A stretch of 64,000 nucleotides of DNA from Nematostella vectensis. Lineage: Eukaryota > Cnidaria > Anthozoa > Actiniaria > Edwardsiidae. The stretch lies in the NCBI RefSeq assembly GCF_932526225.1, contig NC_064036.1, forward strand, positions 11,585,181 to 11,649,180, in the 5' to 3' direction. A program made the translations under genes and the position numbers. Positions within the stretch are counted from its first letter, which is position 1; the number at the start of each line of letters is the position of its first letter. Positions 45,401 to 58,671 of this stretch are shown piece after piece. Below the pieces are notes generated by a model. That model made no database searches, was not told the origin of the DNA, and saw only the letters and a list, made by a program, of their open reading frames with translations.

Positions 45401-48400
45401 CATCCTCATTCGCTCGGTTGGAGAGGTGTCGAGCACGAGGAAGCATATAAACATTCCTTTATCCTTATCCCTGCGCCAGTTTCAACGTGATAAACTGCCA
45501 AGAAGGGCTGGGGGAGGGGGGGAAAACTAATGAGGAAGGGTTGGAGGAGGGGTTCGGAGGGAAAAGAGCAAGGGGTCAACCATTATACTTTATTGAGTAG
45601 GATTTTTTTTCACGGTAACTGGTGTGCAGGATACTTTTTTGACAAAACGATGCAGGAATAGTTTTTAGATCCGCAGGGCATGCTTGATTTCCCCCAAAAC
45701 CCCGCCCTCCTTAAAAGTTAAATAAGTGGTCCCAGTTATTTTTTATTTTTTTTATAAGTTTGCCCTCTTTCTCGTGTGTCTGTGCCCAATGATGGTTTAA
45801 CTGTAAAATTGTGATATTTTGTTCCCCATCGCGTCAAGCAATCGGAGTAATACATGCTACATAGCCTCGGGGCTAGTTTGGTCTCACTATGCCTTATAAC
45901 TTCCTGTTACATTTTACAGCATACATATACTTACCAGGTTAAGTACCCCCCCCCCCCTCATACCTGCAAACTAATTATGCGTCTGTTGTTTCTATTTCAG
46001 AAAGCAAGGGTGCAGGTCAGGGGGGTGATGGCAAGGGCACGCCCAGTCCTACGCAGCCGTCCAGCCCCCTCCCTACCACCCCGGGTACGGAGGCTTGGTG
46101 GAATGTGCGTCTTCCAAAGAACGTGGTCCCTGTGCATTACAACGTGTACTTGAACATCATCCTGAAGGAGCTGCGCTTCACAGGAACATCAGAGATCCAC
46201 TTGAACGTCACGCAATCTACTGACCTCATCTTGGTGCACTCTGCCAGAATGAATGTCACGTCAGGGTCTGTCATGAACAAGGCTGGAGGTAAAGCTGACA
46301 ATATGGCACGTCTACTAAAGCCCTTGCATAAGATTGTTAGAGTTTTAATACAGGTCAATCCCATCGCCATATTTATCTCCCGTTTGATACTGACTACTTT
46401 CCATTGGTTAAATCCCGCAAGTAACTTAGATGATTTTAATCATTGTTACTCAAGTATTGGACTTCAATGGTAGATGCTTTTTTTGAAGTTTTCTTGCAAA
46501 TAAACTGTTGAATTTTCAAATTAAAACAACAGAAAAGGAGTGACTGATCTTTATTCTTGAGACGTCTCGAGTAAAAGCATTTTCTAGTCGAAGAGAGCTT
46601 CCCTGGACAGCGGCGTAGCCAGGATTTTTAACAGGAGGGTGCCCAAAAGGCCAGGTGAAGGCATTTTCTCCTGTATTTCAAATAATGACTCATACATTTA
46701 CTGTATTTTTGGCTGCTGGAAGGGGGGGCCCGGGCCCCCTGGGCCACCCCCCTGGCTACGCCCCTGCTGGATGCCAGAGGCAATCGGCTAGGCTTCAAAG
46801 CCGGGTGCACTACTACTTGCTCTCTTGTCGACATCTAGTTATCGGGTTTACGGTCGAAAGAAACTTTCAACCCAGTGTGATTAACGATTGACCACGCCTA
46901 GTTTTTCATGTGTTTGGTATTGCAAATTATGCAGAAATGTATAAATGCCTGACTGCAAGGACGTTTCCCCAAACAATATTTTGGCTCTGAGGGAGCGCAG
47001 CGACCGGAGAGCAAGTCTAATCTTGGTATCCGCATATGCGAAAAGCTGATCTTTCGTGTCCACACCACAGGCTTCCCAGTCAGCTGATTTGTATTTTTAT
47101 TTCATGCTGATCAGCGGTCTTTTTAGCGCATGCGCGAGTTTTATATAGTGGATGTGATTTTTCTTGTCCACACCACAGGTTTCCCAGTCGGCTGATTTGT
47201 ATTTTGATTTCATATCGGTCAGCGGTGTTTTAGCGCATGCGCGAGTTTCATATAGTGGATGCAATTTTGGATGCAATTTTTCGTGTCCACACCACAGGTT
47301 TCCCAGTCGGCTGATTTGTATTTTGATTTAATGCTGATCAGTGGTCTTTTTCGAGAACCCCTGTAGTGAAACATGCTCGTCCCGTCCTCTGAGTATTCAC
47401 TTTCTATTAGAAACTTCTAGTTTTTAAACACCTTAAAAGCATGTGTTAAAAACGTGTTTTCGCAAATGTATCGGGTACTTTAAAAACGTGTTTTCGCGAA
47501 TGTCTCGGGTAATTTGATAGTTTTGGTTGTAAGAGTGGGCGTTGGCTTATATATATTTTTTTTATTGTTCAGATCAACAAGCTATTAAAAAGAGATTTTG
47601 GTTCGAGAAAAATCAGTTCACTGTCTTGCAAATGGAGACAGCTTTGGAGCCTGGTCCTTATGTGGTCATGCTTGGCTTCGAAGCGTTCCTATCCGACCAG
47701 CTGAACGGCCTCTACAGGAGCCAATACACACACAAAGATGGCAAAAATGTGTAAGTAATTACCTTATTACACTTAATTTTCGCGACGTCAAAATTTCGCG
47801 ATTTTTAGATGGCGATATTTTGCGACACTATTTTCGCGATTTTCCAGTCTTCGTAAAAACCAGATCATTTTATTTTCGCGATTTTGATATAATAAAATCA
47901 AGCAAAACCAGTGGAATTATCAAAACTGAAACAAAAATATGGGTGGGAATACTCTACCGTAATATAAGTAAATTAGATGAAAACATAGACAAGTTGTTTC
48001 CATGTAGCCTATTAAACGGCCAATATTTCCCCAAAGGCTTCTTGTGTACTCACTTAATATTCGCGCATCCTAATTTTCACGACACTTAATTTTTGCGTCA
48101 CTTCATTTTAACGAATCTTTTAAAATCGCGAAATTCGCGAAATTTAAGTGACGCGAAAATTAAGTGTAATAAGGTATACTATCTTTATTAACTGTCTTTA
48201 TTGAAGTTAGCACACACAGGAATAATTGATTTTACAAAGGCAAAGACCAATTTAATCCTTTAAAGTAGGGCAATCACGCTGCCATTGTCACACAAAGCAT
48301 ATATTTCCATCGGCTAATTCAAATGAGTAACCAAGATATGTTCAATTTTAAATATCGTCAATAATTTATCAGACTTCATTTGTAGATTGCTATTTTAAAG

Positions 48401-51400
48401 ATTTCTTGCGAATAAACCTTTGTAATTTCAACTATAAACAAAAGAGTGGTTGACCGACATTCTTTGCATCCCCAGCACCATTGCGACAACACAGTTTCAG
48501 CCGACAGACGCTCGCAAGGCGTTCCCTTGCTTGGACGAGCCCGCACTGAAAGCCACTTTTAACATTACCATAGAGCATCGCCCCGACTTTATCGCAATCT
48601 CTAACATGCCTATCTGGAAAAATGAGACACGGAATGGAAGAACCGTGGACCATTTTGAAAAGACCGTTGTAATGCCAACGTACTTGTTAGCGATGGTAGT
48701 GTGCGACTTCGGCGTCAAAGAGACTAAATCAGCTAGGGGAGTGATGGTAAGGTTGTTAAAGAGTCTCTCAGTTTATTAAACCTAGCAAAATACCAATCGC
48801 CTTTGGGGGATCATTTCGAGAACTATATAACTTCGTCACAAAATCCGTCAGAGCTGTGCGGCTAACAAGCACTCTTTCACTGCTAACGAGACCGTTATTT
48901 CAGTAGTATTCTTAAAAGTATGTTCGATGTATTCAATTATATTTGATACTGGCTCATATCTTTTTCAGATGCGGTATTATGCCCCCCCTGATAAAGTCGA
49001 ACAGCTGAATTACGCGGCCAGCATCGGCAACAAGATCTTGGATGATTTCGAGCACTACTATAACATCAGCTATCCATTACCCAAAGCAGGTATCATTCAC
49101 TAGTTTTCACACCACACATCTCTCGCTTTGTTTTATAACCATTCCACCCTGTATACCCTGAAGATTTAGAGTTTAAAGTCATAATATGTCGCTCTTATTT
49201 TCTCTCTACTTGCCCTACATTCCGTACCAGAATCTTACCCTATCTCTCCTTCTGTGCCTTCGCCTTCTACTAGACTGGCACTAGTACTACCCATGCACAC
49301 CCAGTGCCACTCGCAAAGGAAGCCCGCGCCTTGTCTCTAAATTCTTGACATTGTTATAACACTATTGACGTAGGGAGGGAATTTTGCCCTGGTTTACCAT
49401 GGAAATCAAGTATAAGTTTTAATGACTGACCATTAGGACGTGATAATAACAGCAGACGAGGAGGATTGCGCCCATATATCAGGCGTGTGGGCGAGACGCG
49501 TTTCTATCGTGTGTGCCTGTAGCTTGGTACAGTCATTATCCCGTTACTATCGTTTGTTTCTATACCTTTGTCCGATTCTATCGGTGGATGATTTTCTATC
49601 ATTTTCTAGACATGATCGCTATCCCTGATTTCGCCGCTGGCGCCATGGAGAACTGGGGTCTAATGACGTACCGCGAGACAGCTCTGCTGTGGAAAGAGGG
49701 CACCTCCTCGGAAAGCTATAAGCAACGCGTAGCAGCTGTAATAGCACACGAACTGGCTCATCAGGTCAGATTTAGATTCAATTTTCTTTAAAATAGCAGT
49801 GCGTCTTTTTTTATGTTTTCAAAGCTAGAAGTGGGAGGAAGTGGTTCATTGATATAGCAGGCATATGGCATGGTGAGGGCTAAAAAGCGAGGGGGGGGGG
49901 GGGGGTAACGAAGAGACTGAGAGATCTGAGGTGGTTTAGGGACATAAAGAGAAAGACAAGAAAGTAGACAGGGTGGATTATCATGTCGAAGAAGTATAAT
50001 TATATATTTGAATAGCACTAAAAAGATAAAAAAAATTACAGGCATTTCGAGGCTACTGCCTCTTTATTAGTGTCAAGAGGCAAATGAAAAATAGAGCGTG
50101 AGACATTACTACTTGACACTGATGGAGAGGCACTAGCCTCTAAATCTAAATCTTTAATTATCTTCTTCGTCTGATAACATGGATCATCTAAATCTAAATC
50201 TTTAATTATCTTCTTCGTCTGATAACATGGATCATCTAAATCTAAATCTAAATTTTTAATTATCTTCTTCGTCTGATAACAAGCGCTACCAGCTTAACAC
50301 TTCGTTACATGGATCATCCTGTCTCAAGTAATACGATAGGTGATACGGGCCCTGATAATCCATTCCCCCACTAGCTGGAACAAGAGTTCCTAAGATACCT
50401 CCTTTCTACTCGGATAACTCAAACTCCCCGCTCACTTGATCTGACTCCAAGACTAATTTTCAGTCAGTTCTACTTTGTTCGTGAGGATACAAGTTAACGG
50501 AGTTCCTCTATAGATCTGAACCTTGCAAAGCATTTTCAATATGGACTTGATGCTTGTCGGAAATCTCATTTAACTAGGCTGTGTATATCGCGAGCCGGAC
50601 TAACATCAAGCATTCCTTCCTAGTGGTTTGGAAATCTCGTCACAATGGAGTGGTGGGATGACTTGTGGCTGAATGAAGGCTTCGCAAGCTTCGTCGAGTA
50701 TAAGGGGGTTAACAAAGTGGAGCCAACATGGGGAATGGTAAGGCTTTCACCTTGGAATAGTCAACGAATCCTCGATAGTAAGATATCGAGTCTTAGTCGA
50801 TTCATTGCTCTCATGCCCGACAATATTGCGACAATGTAGCGACAACATTGCTGGCAAGACGCTCGAGCGACGCTGACCGAGTGATGAAGGCGCTGTTTAA
50901 AGTCTGCGTTGAGAGGAAATGTGAAGCAGTTTTTCAGCATTTCCTTTAAATGGCTACCGAGCGTAGCGGCGCCAGCAATGCCATATGATAGAAGAGCTGT
51001 TTGCACGGGGCTTTATAGTGATAAGTCCAACAAATCACTCGCAAGTTGCCTTAACCATGTTGGTGCTGTTTGTATGGGGCTTAATAATGATAAGTCCAAC
51101 AAATCACTCGCAAGTTCGACTTAAGTTAACTTGCGCCTTCTCAATAATGTCCCTGAATTTGTCTAGCCTTAACCATGTTGGTGCTGTTTGTATGGGGCTT
51201 AATAATGTTAAGTCCACCCGAACACTCGCAAGTTCGACTTACGTTAACTTGCGCCTTCTCAATAATGTCCCTGAATTTGTCTTGCCTTAACCATGTTGGT
51301 GCTGTTTGTATGGGGCTTAATAATGTTAAGTCCACCCAAACACTCGCAAGTTCGACTTACGTTAACTTGCGCCTTCTCAATAATGTCCCTGAATTTGTCT

Positions 51401-54400
51401 TGCCTTAACCATGTTGGTGCTGTTTGTATGGGGCTTAATAATGTTAAGTCCACCCAAACACTCGCAAGTTCGACTTACGTTATTATGCGCCTTCTCAATT
51501 GTTGCCTTAACCCACCAGTGCGCAACCTCTCGTTATGGGGGGGGGGGGGGGGGGTAGTAGGGCCATGGTTGTGAAAACCCCATACTCGTGACAAGTTCCA
51601 TGCACGAGACAAATAGAATTTGAATTGCTATTAATGGTGTTTCGTAGGATGACCAGTTCGTCATCACGGATTCGGATACGGCATTCAGTCTCGATGGGCT
51701 AGTGTCTTCTCATCCAATCAAAGTCGCTGTCAATCATCCGGCAGAAATCAACGAGATTTTTGACTCCATCTCCTACAACAAGGTGCGTAACGACGTGTGA
51801 TTGTAACGACACATATGTGTAAAGCCATGTTAGTTTAACGTCATATGTGTGCAAAGCCATGTAAGTGTGACGTCATATAGTTGTAACGCCATGTAAGTGT
51901 ATCGCCATATAAGTGTGACGCCATGTTAGTGTCCGGAACGTCATAAACGTGTAACGCGCCATATCAGTGTAACGTCATATAAGTGTAAAGCCATGTTGGG
52001 GTGATGTCATATACATGTAACGCTATGTTAGTGTTACGTCATATAAGTGTAATGTCTTGTAAGTGTATAGTTATATAGGTGTAACGCCTTGTTAGTGCAA
52101 TGTCATATTAATTCAACGCTATGTTAGTGTAACGTCATATAAGTGTAATGTCTTGTAAGTGTATAGTTATATAGGTGTAACGCCTTGTTAGTGTAATGTC
52201 ATATTAATTTAACGCCATGTTAGTGTAACGTCATATAAGTGTAATGTCTTGTAAGTGTATAGGTATATAGGTGTAACGCCTTGTTAGTGTTTTGTCATAT
52301 TAATTTAACGACATGTTATTATATCTTAATATAAGTGTAACGCCTTGTTAGTGTAACGACATTTAATTGTAACGCCGTGTTAGTGTGACGTAATATAAGT
52401 GTAACACCGTTTTAGCGTGCCATCGTTATAATTGAAACACCTTGTGAAATCATATAAGTGTAACACTAGCTCCACTAGCTCTAAACTCGTGCTGCGTTCT
52501 GAAACTCACAGGGTTCTTGTATATTGCGAATGCTCGAAGACTTCCTAGGTGAAAACAAATTCAAGAAAGGTTTGACGGTAAGTCCTTGAAGTTTGCATCT
52601 AATATGAGCAACATCTTTGATTGATCGACTTTCGATATTTTGTTTTCTTTGGCAGAGTAGTTCCATACCAGTATTACAAACGTCCCTTAATCGAAGCCCA
52701 CTTTAAGTTGCTAATGGTAATATAACCATATACTTGTTTCTTTTAGAGATATCTGAAGAGACATGCCTATGGAAACGCCGAGACGGATGATCTTTGGAAA
52801 GCACTGAAAGAGGTAAGGAAACTGAACAACAGCAACACCTCCCGCCACCCCGACCTGGCGATGGTAGAGGGGGTGGACCACAAAAATGATATTTCTCAAA
52901 GGCTCAGTAGGGCAATCATCTGTATTATATTTTTACCACGGTGTTTATACGGACCATTTTTACGGTCAATTTTAGAAGCGCGTGTTACGTTGACGTTGGT
53001 CGTACGAGGAAAGCGAGGCTGCTCGCTCAAATTCCAGTTAGGAAGAATATCATTTCTATTTATCATAATGTGTAATGTTTTCGGATGTGACGTCTGTTAA
53101 ATACATTGTGATGTATCACGGATGTGACGTCTGTAAAAGTACATTGTAATGTTCCCGGATGTAACGTGCGTTCCAGGAGAGTGGGCAGGATGTCAAGGGC
53201 GTCATGGACACGTGGACCCTCCAAATGGGGTACCCTGTGGTGGATATCAGGCGGAAGAACAGCTCCCACGTGACTGTATCCCAGAAGCACTTCCTCTATG
53301 ACCCTAACGCTAACGTCAGTGCGTCCAAATACAAATCCCCGTTCAAGTGAGTATTGGTCAGCGTGCTCCCTGTTGTTTATGAGTTTCCTGTCTGTCTTGT
53401 GTTTTCTGTGGCTTTGGATGAGACATTGCCAAGAACCCTCATCCAAGCCCGACTTTGCCTCACCACCAGCCACAGGAGTCCCAAGTAGTACGCTAAGGCT
53501 AAGTATAACTGTCCTATTGAGACTTTTGTACAGCTTAAGGTCTTTGTACTCACAATAGTAAGCTGTTGTTGCATATAAAGGAAAGCAGTGTGGCCCGACT
53601 TAATAGGGATTAATTTCCTACTATGTTGGGTAGTTTCCGGACTGATGTATATCTTTACATGCATGAAAGAAGTTTAAGGATGTTACCCCCCTTTATTCAA
53701 GACTCTAAGGATGAATCCGATTTCTTTTGTAGTTCTTTAACAAACGTTGTCATGCGAGACAAGTACGATGCAGTGAGCCAGTTAGTTTGCGACATTGTTT
53801 GAAAATTCAAATCCGGGTCACTTGACATTAAAACATTAGCGTCACTTTGAAGGATGCACATAGAAATATAGGGAACCGTTTTTATCATAATTCTTTAAAC
53901 TGCCTTCTCTTCCTCTTGCAGCTACCAATGGGTCATCCCATTCACTTACAAAACCAAAGCCATGCCAAGCGAAAAGAAGATGTTAATAAACAAAACATCA
54001 GGTAATACCTTCATTTTTTTTTTAATAACTGTAAATGTTCGTCTTAGCGCCCAACTCATAAAATATTTTAACAGTCCCCACTGGTTTAAATTTTGAAATA
54101 AGCGACTCTCAAAATCTGATAACCACCGCTACGATGGTTTTTGCAGGCTCATAGCACGGCTTTGGCGAAAGAGGGGATGTGTGTTGGTGTATGTGTGTAG
54201 AGGGATGGGGGGTGGTGTGCGTCCCGCCCCTACAATAACTCCACCCCTGGTTTACTGGTTTATGTGTCCAGTAAAAGTGTCCAAGGTACGATGGTGGTAA
54301 TGCTGTATCTTTTTATTTTTTCAAGTTGATTTGGAGTGGGATAGCCAGGGCTGGATGAAGGCAAACTTCGGCCAGCGAGGCTTTTACAGGGTTAATTACG

Positions 54401-57400
54401 ATGACTCGAACTGGGAGAGTTTAGTTAATGAGCTGGAGGCCTCGCACACGGTACGGTAATGGACAAAACGACAGACAGACATAGTATTGAATTTTTGGGA
54501 ATTTATTTCGTAAAGGCTGCTTATCTAACTACACCCACAGTGCTTCATGGGTATATAGAATAATGGGAAAACGCAAAAATACAGATTTGAAAAAAGTAGC
54601 CTTGTTTATTTATACCTCTGACAGTGCACGGTAGATTTCAGAACCGCAATTCCCCCATTTGTACACTTAACGTGAAGTTTGTGGGGTACGACACATGGAT
54701 TCGCAGAGTGCAACGTTATTGGAAGAAATGCATGGCTTGATATTTGTTTCAATTGAAATGCTTTGCAGACGTTTACTGTATCCGACCGCGCGGGAATTTT
54801 GAAAGACGCCTTTAACTTAGCACGGTGAGACAACGGGTGTTCTTGATGCGTAATCATTTTCGTGCGTTATCCAATCAAATGCTTAATGTATTTTTTAGTG
54901 GGAAAATGTTGAACTACACACAGGCATTCGAAACCACGCGTTACTTGAACAAAGAGACGGAGTACGTCCCGTGGAGCGCCGCCCTGTCGGAAATCAACTT
55001 TATCAGTGGTCTACTCTCCCGATCAAGTCCCGCTTATAAGTACCTTCAGGTCAGTTCTGTTCTTTCCGTCTCCTCTGTTCTTCCCTCTTGCCTTTTCTCC
55101 TATCCTTCCATCACAATATTGGATGTGACTTCTTTTTGCATTTTCTTCTTTTTCTCTTTTGTTTTTTAGATCATTCTACCTTTGGCTTCTTCTACCCTCT
55201 TCCCTTTTCTTGCCCAAGTCCCGCACCACTCTCTCTCTCGCCCCAGCTTCCTCCACTTCAGTATCCTTTGAGTTTGATTTTAGATTATTCACTTTTGCTG
55301 CTCTTTTATTTTTCTCTCCCATGCTGAGCTAACTACCCTCTCTCGTTCATTTCTCGCAACTCTAGTACTCTTTCGAGCGGCCCTTGCCGTTTTTCCTCTT
55401 TTATCACCCTTCGTATCATGTGGACGACTTAGATTGACCTTATCTTCTATTCCTTAGAGATATCTTCAGTACCAAGCTAAGAAGCAATACGATGCTCTTG
55501 GGTTCAAGGACGCCGGTAGCCACTTGGAAAAGTATGTACAGTCAAGTTCTCTCCCTCTCTTTTAATTAAAAAATTGTCTCTACCACAAAGACACCATTGC
55601 TATGAGACTACTACAGGGGCACAGTCCACTGCCATTTCATCATCTTAATGTTATCAATAAAATTACAATCTAAATTAGAAATTACAGTCGACAATAATAC
55701 ACTAGAGCCTAAATTGGCCTCTTCATTAAAAAAAAAGAGTGGGTTTGCGGTGCGTAAATTGCAGGGGAGTGAGAGAGGAAAGGGTAAAGATGGAAAGCAC
55801 AATCAGTTCATTACGTCTTTCTCTCTGTGTGTCGATAGATCCCTGTGTATATAGGTGCTGTGACATTAATAACAGTGGAAGTAGGCTAGCATTCTTTTAT
55901 ATCCTATCAAGTAACATAGGACGTTTTAGGTATATTAATGATAATATTATTTCTTCTAAGGTTCCAGCGAAGTTCAATATTGTCAATATTCTGCCGAAAT
56001 GGTGAGAAGAGCTGCGTCGGGAATACTACTGAGATGTTCAAAAAATGGATGGAAGATCCAGAGAAAAATCCGTGAGTGTCTTATCACAACCTTTGCGAGC
56101 GATATCAGAAAACAGTCTAGGCCAACACACGGGTCTTGGGGCGTGTTTGACAGGTGTATAGCCACCTTCTGATGATGCGGATGCGTTTTGTAGGGTGCCA
56201 TCGAACTTCCGTAATCTTGTGTACTACTATGGCGTTGCGAATGGCGGCGTGAGGGAATGGGACTTCGTCTACAAACAGTTCATGAACACTCGAGTTCAGT
56301 CAGAGGCTATTACACTTTTGTACGCGCTTTCGGCGTCGAAAGAGACCTGGATTATAGGCCGGTGAGTTCTGTTGTGTTCCGCTTCGATGTAAAGAACATA
56401 CTTGCATGACATGTAAGTGTAATTGTGTAGTTCCAGAAAATATCCATACGCCACCCATTCAGGGGATTGGAAATTCCGGGATGGGGTGGGGTGGGGGGTT
56501 CAAACGCCAAGGAATTTTCACAGGGGAGGGGGGTAAAATGCCCTTTTTCCTAAACAGTTACTGTATTTATTTTTTGCAGGGGGTTGGAAATTCCAGAGGG
56601 GTGGGGGTCATACCTCCGACCCCCTCAATGAGGGGGGGGGGGTATGGATATTTTCTAGAACTATACATTTTACCTCTGAATACCGAACCTCTACTGGATA
56701 AGGAGGGTTGCCCTTAATACCCCTAGCTAGCCCTTAATACCCCTAGCTAGCCCTTAATACCCCTAGCTAGCCCTTAACACCCCTAGCTAGCCCTTAACAC
56801 CCCTAGCTAGCCCTTAATACCCCTAGCTAGCCCTTAATACCCCTAGCTAGCCCTTAATACCCCTAGCTAGCCCTTAACACCCCTAGCTAGCCCTTAACAC
56901 CCCTAGCTAGCCCTTAACACCCCTAGCTAGCCCTTAATACCCCTAGCTACGGGCCTGAGGCATTGTTACTCAATATCGGACTAGGGACTTAGGCTAATCC
57001 CAGAGTCTAACTCATAGTGAAGGCTGCCAAACCGAGCTGGGTTGCTAAAATACCTGGTTCTGTTCTGGAAAACAGGCAGGATAGAATAAAGCTTTGGAAT
57101 GGGATGCATGTTGGTCGGGATAAGGTGTTTGAGCAGTTCTATTAGAAATAGCAGTACGATTGTAATACAGAGTTGTTATTATTGCCTATAAATGATTATT
57201 GTTTGAATATACGAATCTATGGTTGGGCCAAGCGCCCCCCCCCCCCCCCCTATTTTAATATATTTGGCTTAAAAACAACAAGAAATATAAGGAAATACAC
57301 GGAAGAACAATAAATCCCCCCTTTTTTGAAACCCTTTCCTCGGTCCCCCCTTTTTTAATTCCTGGATCCATCCCTGATAAACGCGGCGTAATTGGGCCGC

Positions 57401-58671
57401 GCTGGTAATCTCCCCTTCCTTATCAAGTCTAAACCTGTTTGCTCTAGTTTCTTGGAGTACTCGTTAGACCCTGCGAAGATTCGCCCCCAAGATGCCACAC
57501 GTGTTGTACAATACGTGGCAAACTACAACCCGAACGGCAGGCTCATCGCGTGGGACTTTGTACGACTCAACTGGGATACTTACAAGCAAAGGTGAGAACA
57601 CACACTTCTAGTTATTGCTTATAGTCATAATAGTCCAGTTTCGAATTTACCCGCTGGACGTAGGCACTCATAGATACAAGCACTCATAAGACACAGCGCA
57701 AGCCTCGGTTCCGGACGAACCGTTTGCAAACACCCATAAGCCAATGGAGAATTCTCAAGGTTTTACATTGTTTTATTTTCTTAGCTTTAAGGGATTCTCG
57801 CTGGTATGTGCATGAAATATGCCCCAAACCGAAGCACGCATTAATTTGTGTCCTTAGTCCGTTTGTCCAGTGGAGACATAGTAGAATTCGAAACTTGACC
57901 ATTAGGCATAACAGTAGTAGAGTACTTCATTGAATTTAAGTATTAGTTGCAGCCAGGGTTTGCTAAGGGGTCGGGCATGGACGATTCTTCAAGAAGTGAC
58001 TAATACTTATGGACGCCGTGAGGGATGTATCCTAGTTACTCACCCGCCTTCCGCTATTCTGCCTTGTGACGGTGTGTTTCAAGTTCTTATTTGGCTTTTG
58101 ATATTCCTATTTCCAGATATGGTGGAGGCTTCTTTGCATTTAGAAATCTCATTCTCGGAGTCACGAGTAGTTTCTCCACGGAGTATGAGCTCAATTCGGT
58201 AAGAAAACAGCCGCTACAGGGTAGTGTATACGAATATCTCCTTGTTAACAATAATGCGGTAAGAATAAACGGTAAGAAACAGCCACTACTAGATGGTGTA
58301 TACGAATGACTACCTAATGTTCAGTTAGCACACCCCGAAACTGCCTATTAATGCCACTGCAAAAAATCCAAATTACCAAAGTTATTTAGAATAAATTTGC
58401 AACATTTTAAAATTGCAGCTGCAACGCAAAATTTGGTTATTCTGTGCCTGTTGTAATGTTACAGAGGGTCTCTTTAAAGCGATTAACTTTTTTTAACTTT
58501 GTCTTTTAGCTCCTAAAATTCAACGAGAAAAATAAAGACCCAGGCTCCGGAGCGCGGGCCCAGGAGCAGGCCGTGGAACGAGTGAAGGCGAACATTAAAT
58601 GGCTGGCGGAGAACGAAAAGGGCATCGAGACCTGGATGCACAAGTTTATCAAGGACAACAACATCCCTTGA
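42247..58671 (+). CDS. ANPEP: Membrane aminopeptidase N-like M1 zinc metallopeptidase
   Basis: Type II membrane enzyme that removes N-terminal residues from peptides at the cell surface. Exons: 42247-42451 (or 43734-43896), 46001-46288, 47573-47750, 48476-48746, 48969-49089, 49610-49764, 50624-50737, 51648-51782, 52512-52577, 52747-52812, 53177-53346, 53922-54001, 54326-54450, 54769-54824, 54899-55049, 55458-55531, 55961-56071, 56194-56361, 57448-57591, 58117-58198, 58510-58671. Length 973 residues (959 from the second start), as for family members. Using the longer form: membrane helix about 38-60, Thr/Pro stalk, GAMEN at 365-369, zinc site HELAH 401-405 with the third ligand Glu424 in WLNEG (18 residues later), transition-state Tyr487 in ISYNKG, then the GFYRVNYD start of domain III and the helical ERAP1-like C-terminal domain. 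All catalytic residues are intact. Phases agree at every junction. Confidence 0.96.
42452..46000. other. Aminopeptidase intron 1 region
   Basis: Apart from exon B it has no recognised coding sequence. A pair of inverted 20-base blocks (AACAATTATACCATTTCCAT at about 44653 and its complement at 44758-44778) frames a possible foldback. A small open frame near 44200-44427 has no recognisable motif. Confidence 0.5.
43734..43896 (+). other. Alternative first coding exon B of the aminopeptidase
   Basis: Starts at an ATG in AATATGGGT and encodes a 20-residue tail ([18 protein letters not shown]) and a hydrophobic helix (about 21-43). It ends in phase 1 at AAAGG|GTGAGT, so it can join exon 46001 in the same frame as exon A. 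The GIYVSKKK and LLGKA motifs match GVFLSKKK and LLGHA of exon A, which indicates exon duplication. It is probably driven by its own promoter, since splicing A to B is not possible (no acceptor is seen that gives a frame through B). Confidence 0.8.
46608..46769. mobile_element. MITE-like foldback in aminopeptidase intron 2
   Basis: Inverted ends CAGCGGCGTAGCCAGGAT and CCTGGCTACGCCCCTGCTG around a short interior with a GC-rich palindrome (GGGGGGGCCCGGGCCCCC). No coding capacity. Confidence 0.7.
47054..47365. repeat. Three direct repeats of about 110 bp
   Basis: Blocks starting GTGTCCACACCACAGG recur at about 47057, 47166 and 47282. Each is followed by TTCCCAGTCGGCTGATTTGT and, in the first two, TAGCGCATGCGCGAGTTT. 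They lie in the intron before exon 47573. Confidence 0.85.
47760..48176. mobile_element. MITE inserted next to a donor site in the aminopeptidase gene
   Basis: Inverted ends TACCTTATTACACTTAATTT and the complement ending AAGTGTAATAAGGTA, each extended by TTCGCG-rich sequence. The left end is only 9 bases after the donor of exon 47573-47750 (GTAAGTAAT). No coding content. Confidence 0.8.
50139..50311. repeat. Direct repeats of about 48 bp
   Basis: The block TCTAAATCTAAATC, TTTAATTATCTTCTTCGTCTG and ATAACATGGATCA occurs two and a half times, with starts near 50139, 50188 and 50234, in the intron before exon 50624. Confidence 0.8.
51030..51525. repeat. 118-bp tandem repeat, about four copies
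   Basis: The unit containing CCTTAACCATGTTGGTGCTG and CACTCGCAAGTTCGACTTA is repeated with a 118-base period between about 51169 and 51525; the first copy near 51050 is more diverged. It lies in the intron between exons 50624 and 51648. It is followed by a run of 18 G (51537-51554). Confidence 0.9.
51783..52460. repeat. Degenerate repeat array starting at a donor site
   Basis: Beginning with the donor GTGCGTAACG of exon 51648-51782, units of about 15-17 bases alternate GTGTAACGCCATGTTA and GTGTAACGTCATATAA forms. Longer composite units repeat from about 52020 on (for example TGTCTTGTAAGTGTATAG near 52052, 52150 and 52245). The array fills nearly all of the intron before exon 52512. Confidence 0.88.
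56428..56663. mobile_element. MITE-like foldback in the aminopeptidase gene
   Basis: Inverted ends TAGTTCCAGAAAATATCCAT and its complement at 56642-56663, with internal repeats of GGGATTGGAAATTCC and G-rich runs. It lies in the intron before exon 57448. Confidence 0.75.
56708..56949. repeat. 20-bp minisatellite
   Basis: About 12 units of CCCTTAATACCCCTAGCTAG, some with AACAC in place of AATAC. The unit contains the palindrome CTAGCTAG. Runs of T>C variants fall in blocks, which suggests duplications of several units at a time. Confidence 0.95.
58197..58310 (+). repeat. Duplication of a donor site in the aminopeptidase gene
   Basis: The donor sequence CGGTAAGAAAACAGCCGCTA after exon 58117-58198 recurs as CGGTAAGAAACAGCCACTAC at about 58271, and both are followed by GTGTATACGAAT. 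A further GCGGTAAGAATAAA lies between them at about 58257. Three good donor motifs therefore lie within about 80 bases. Confidence 0.8.
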
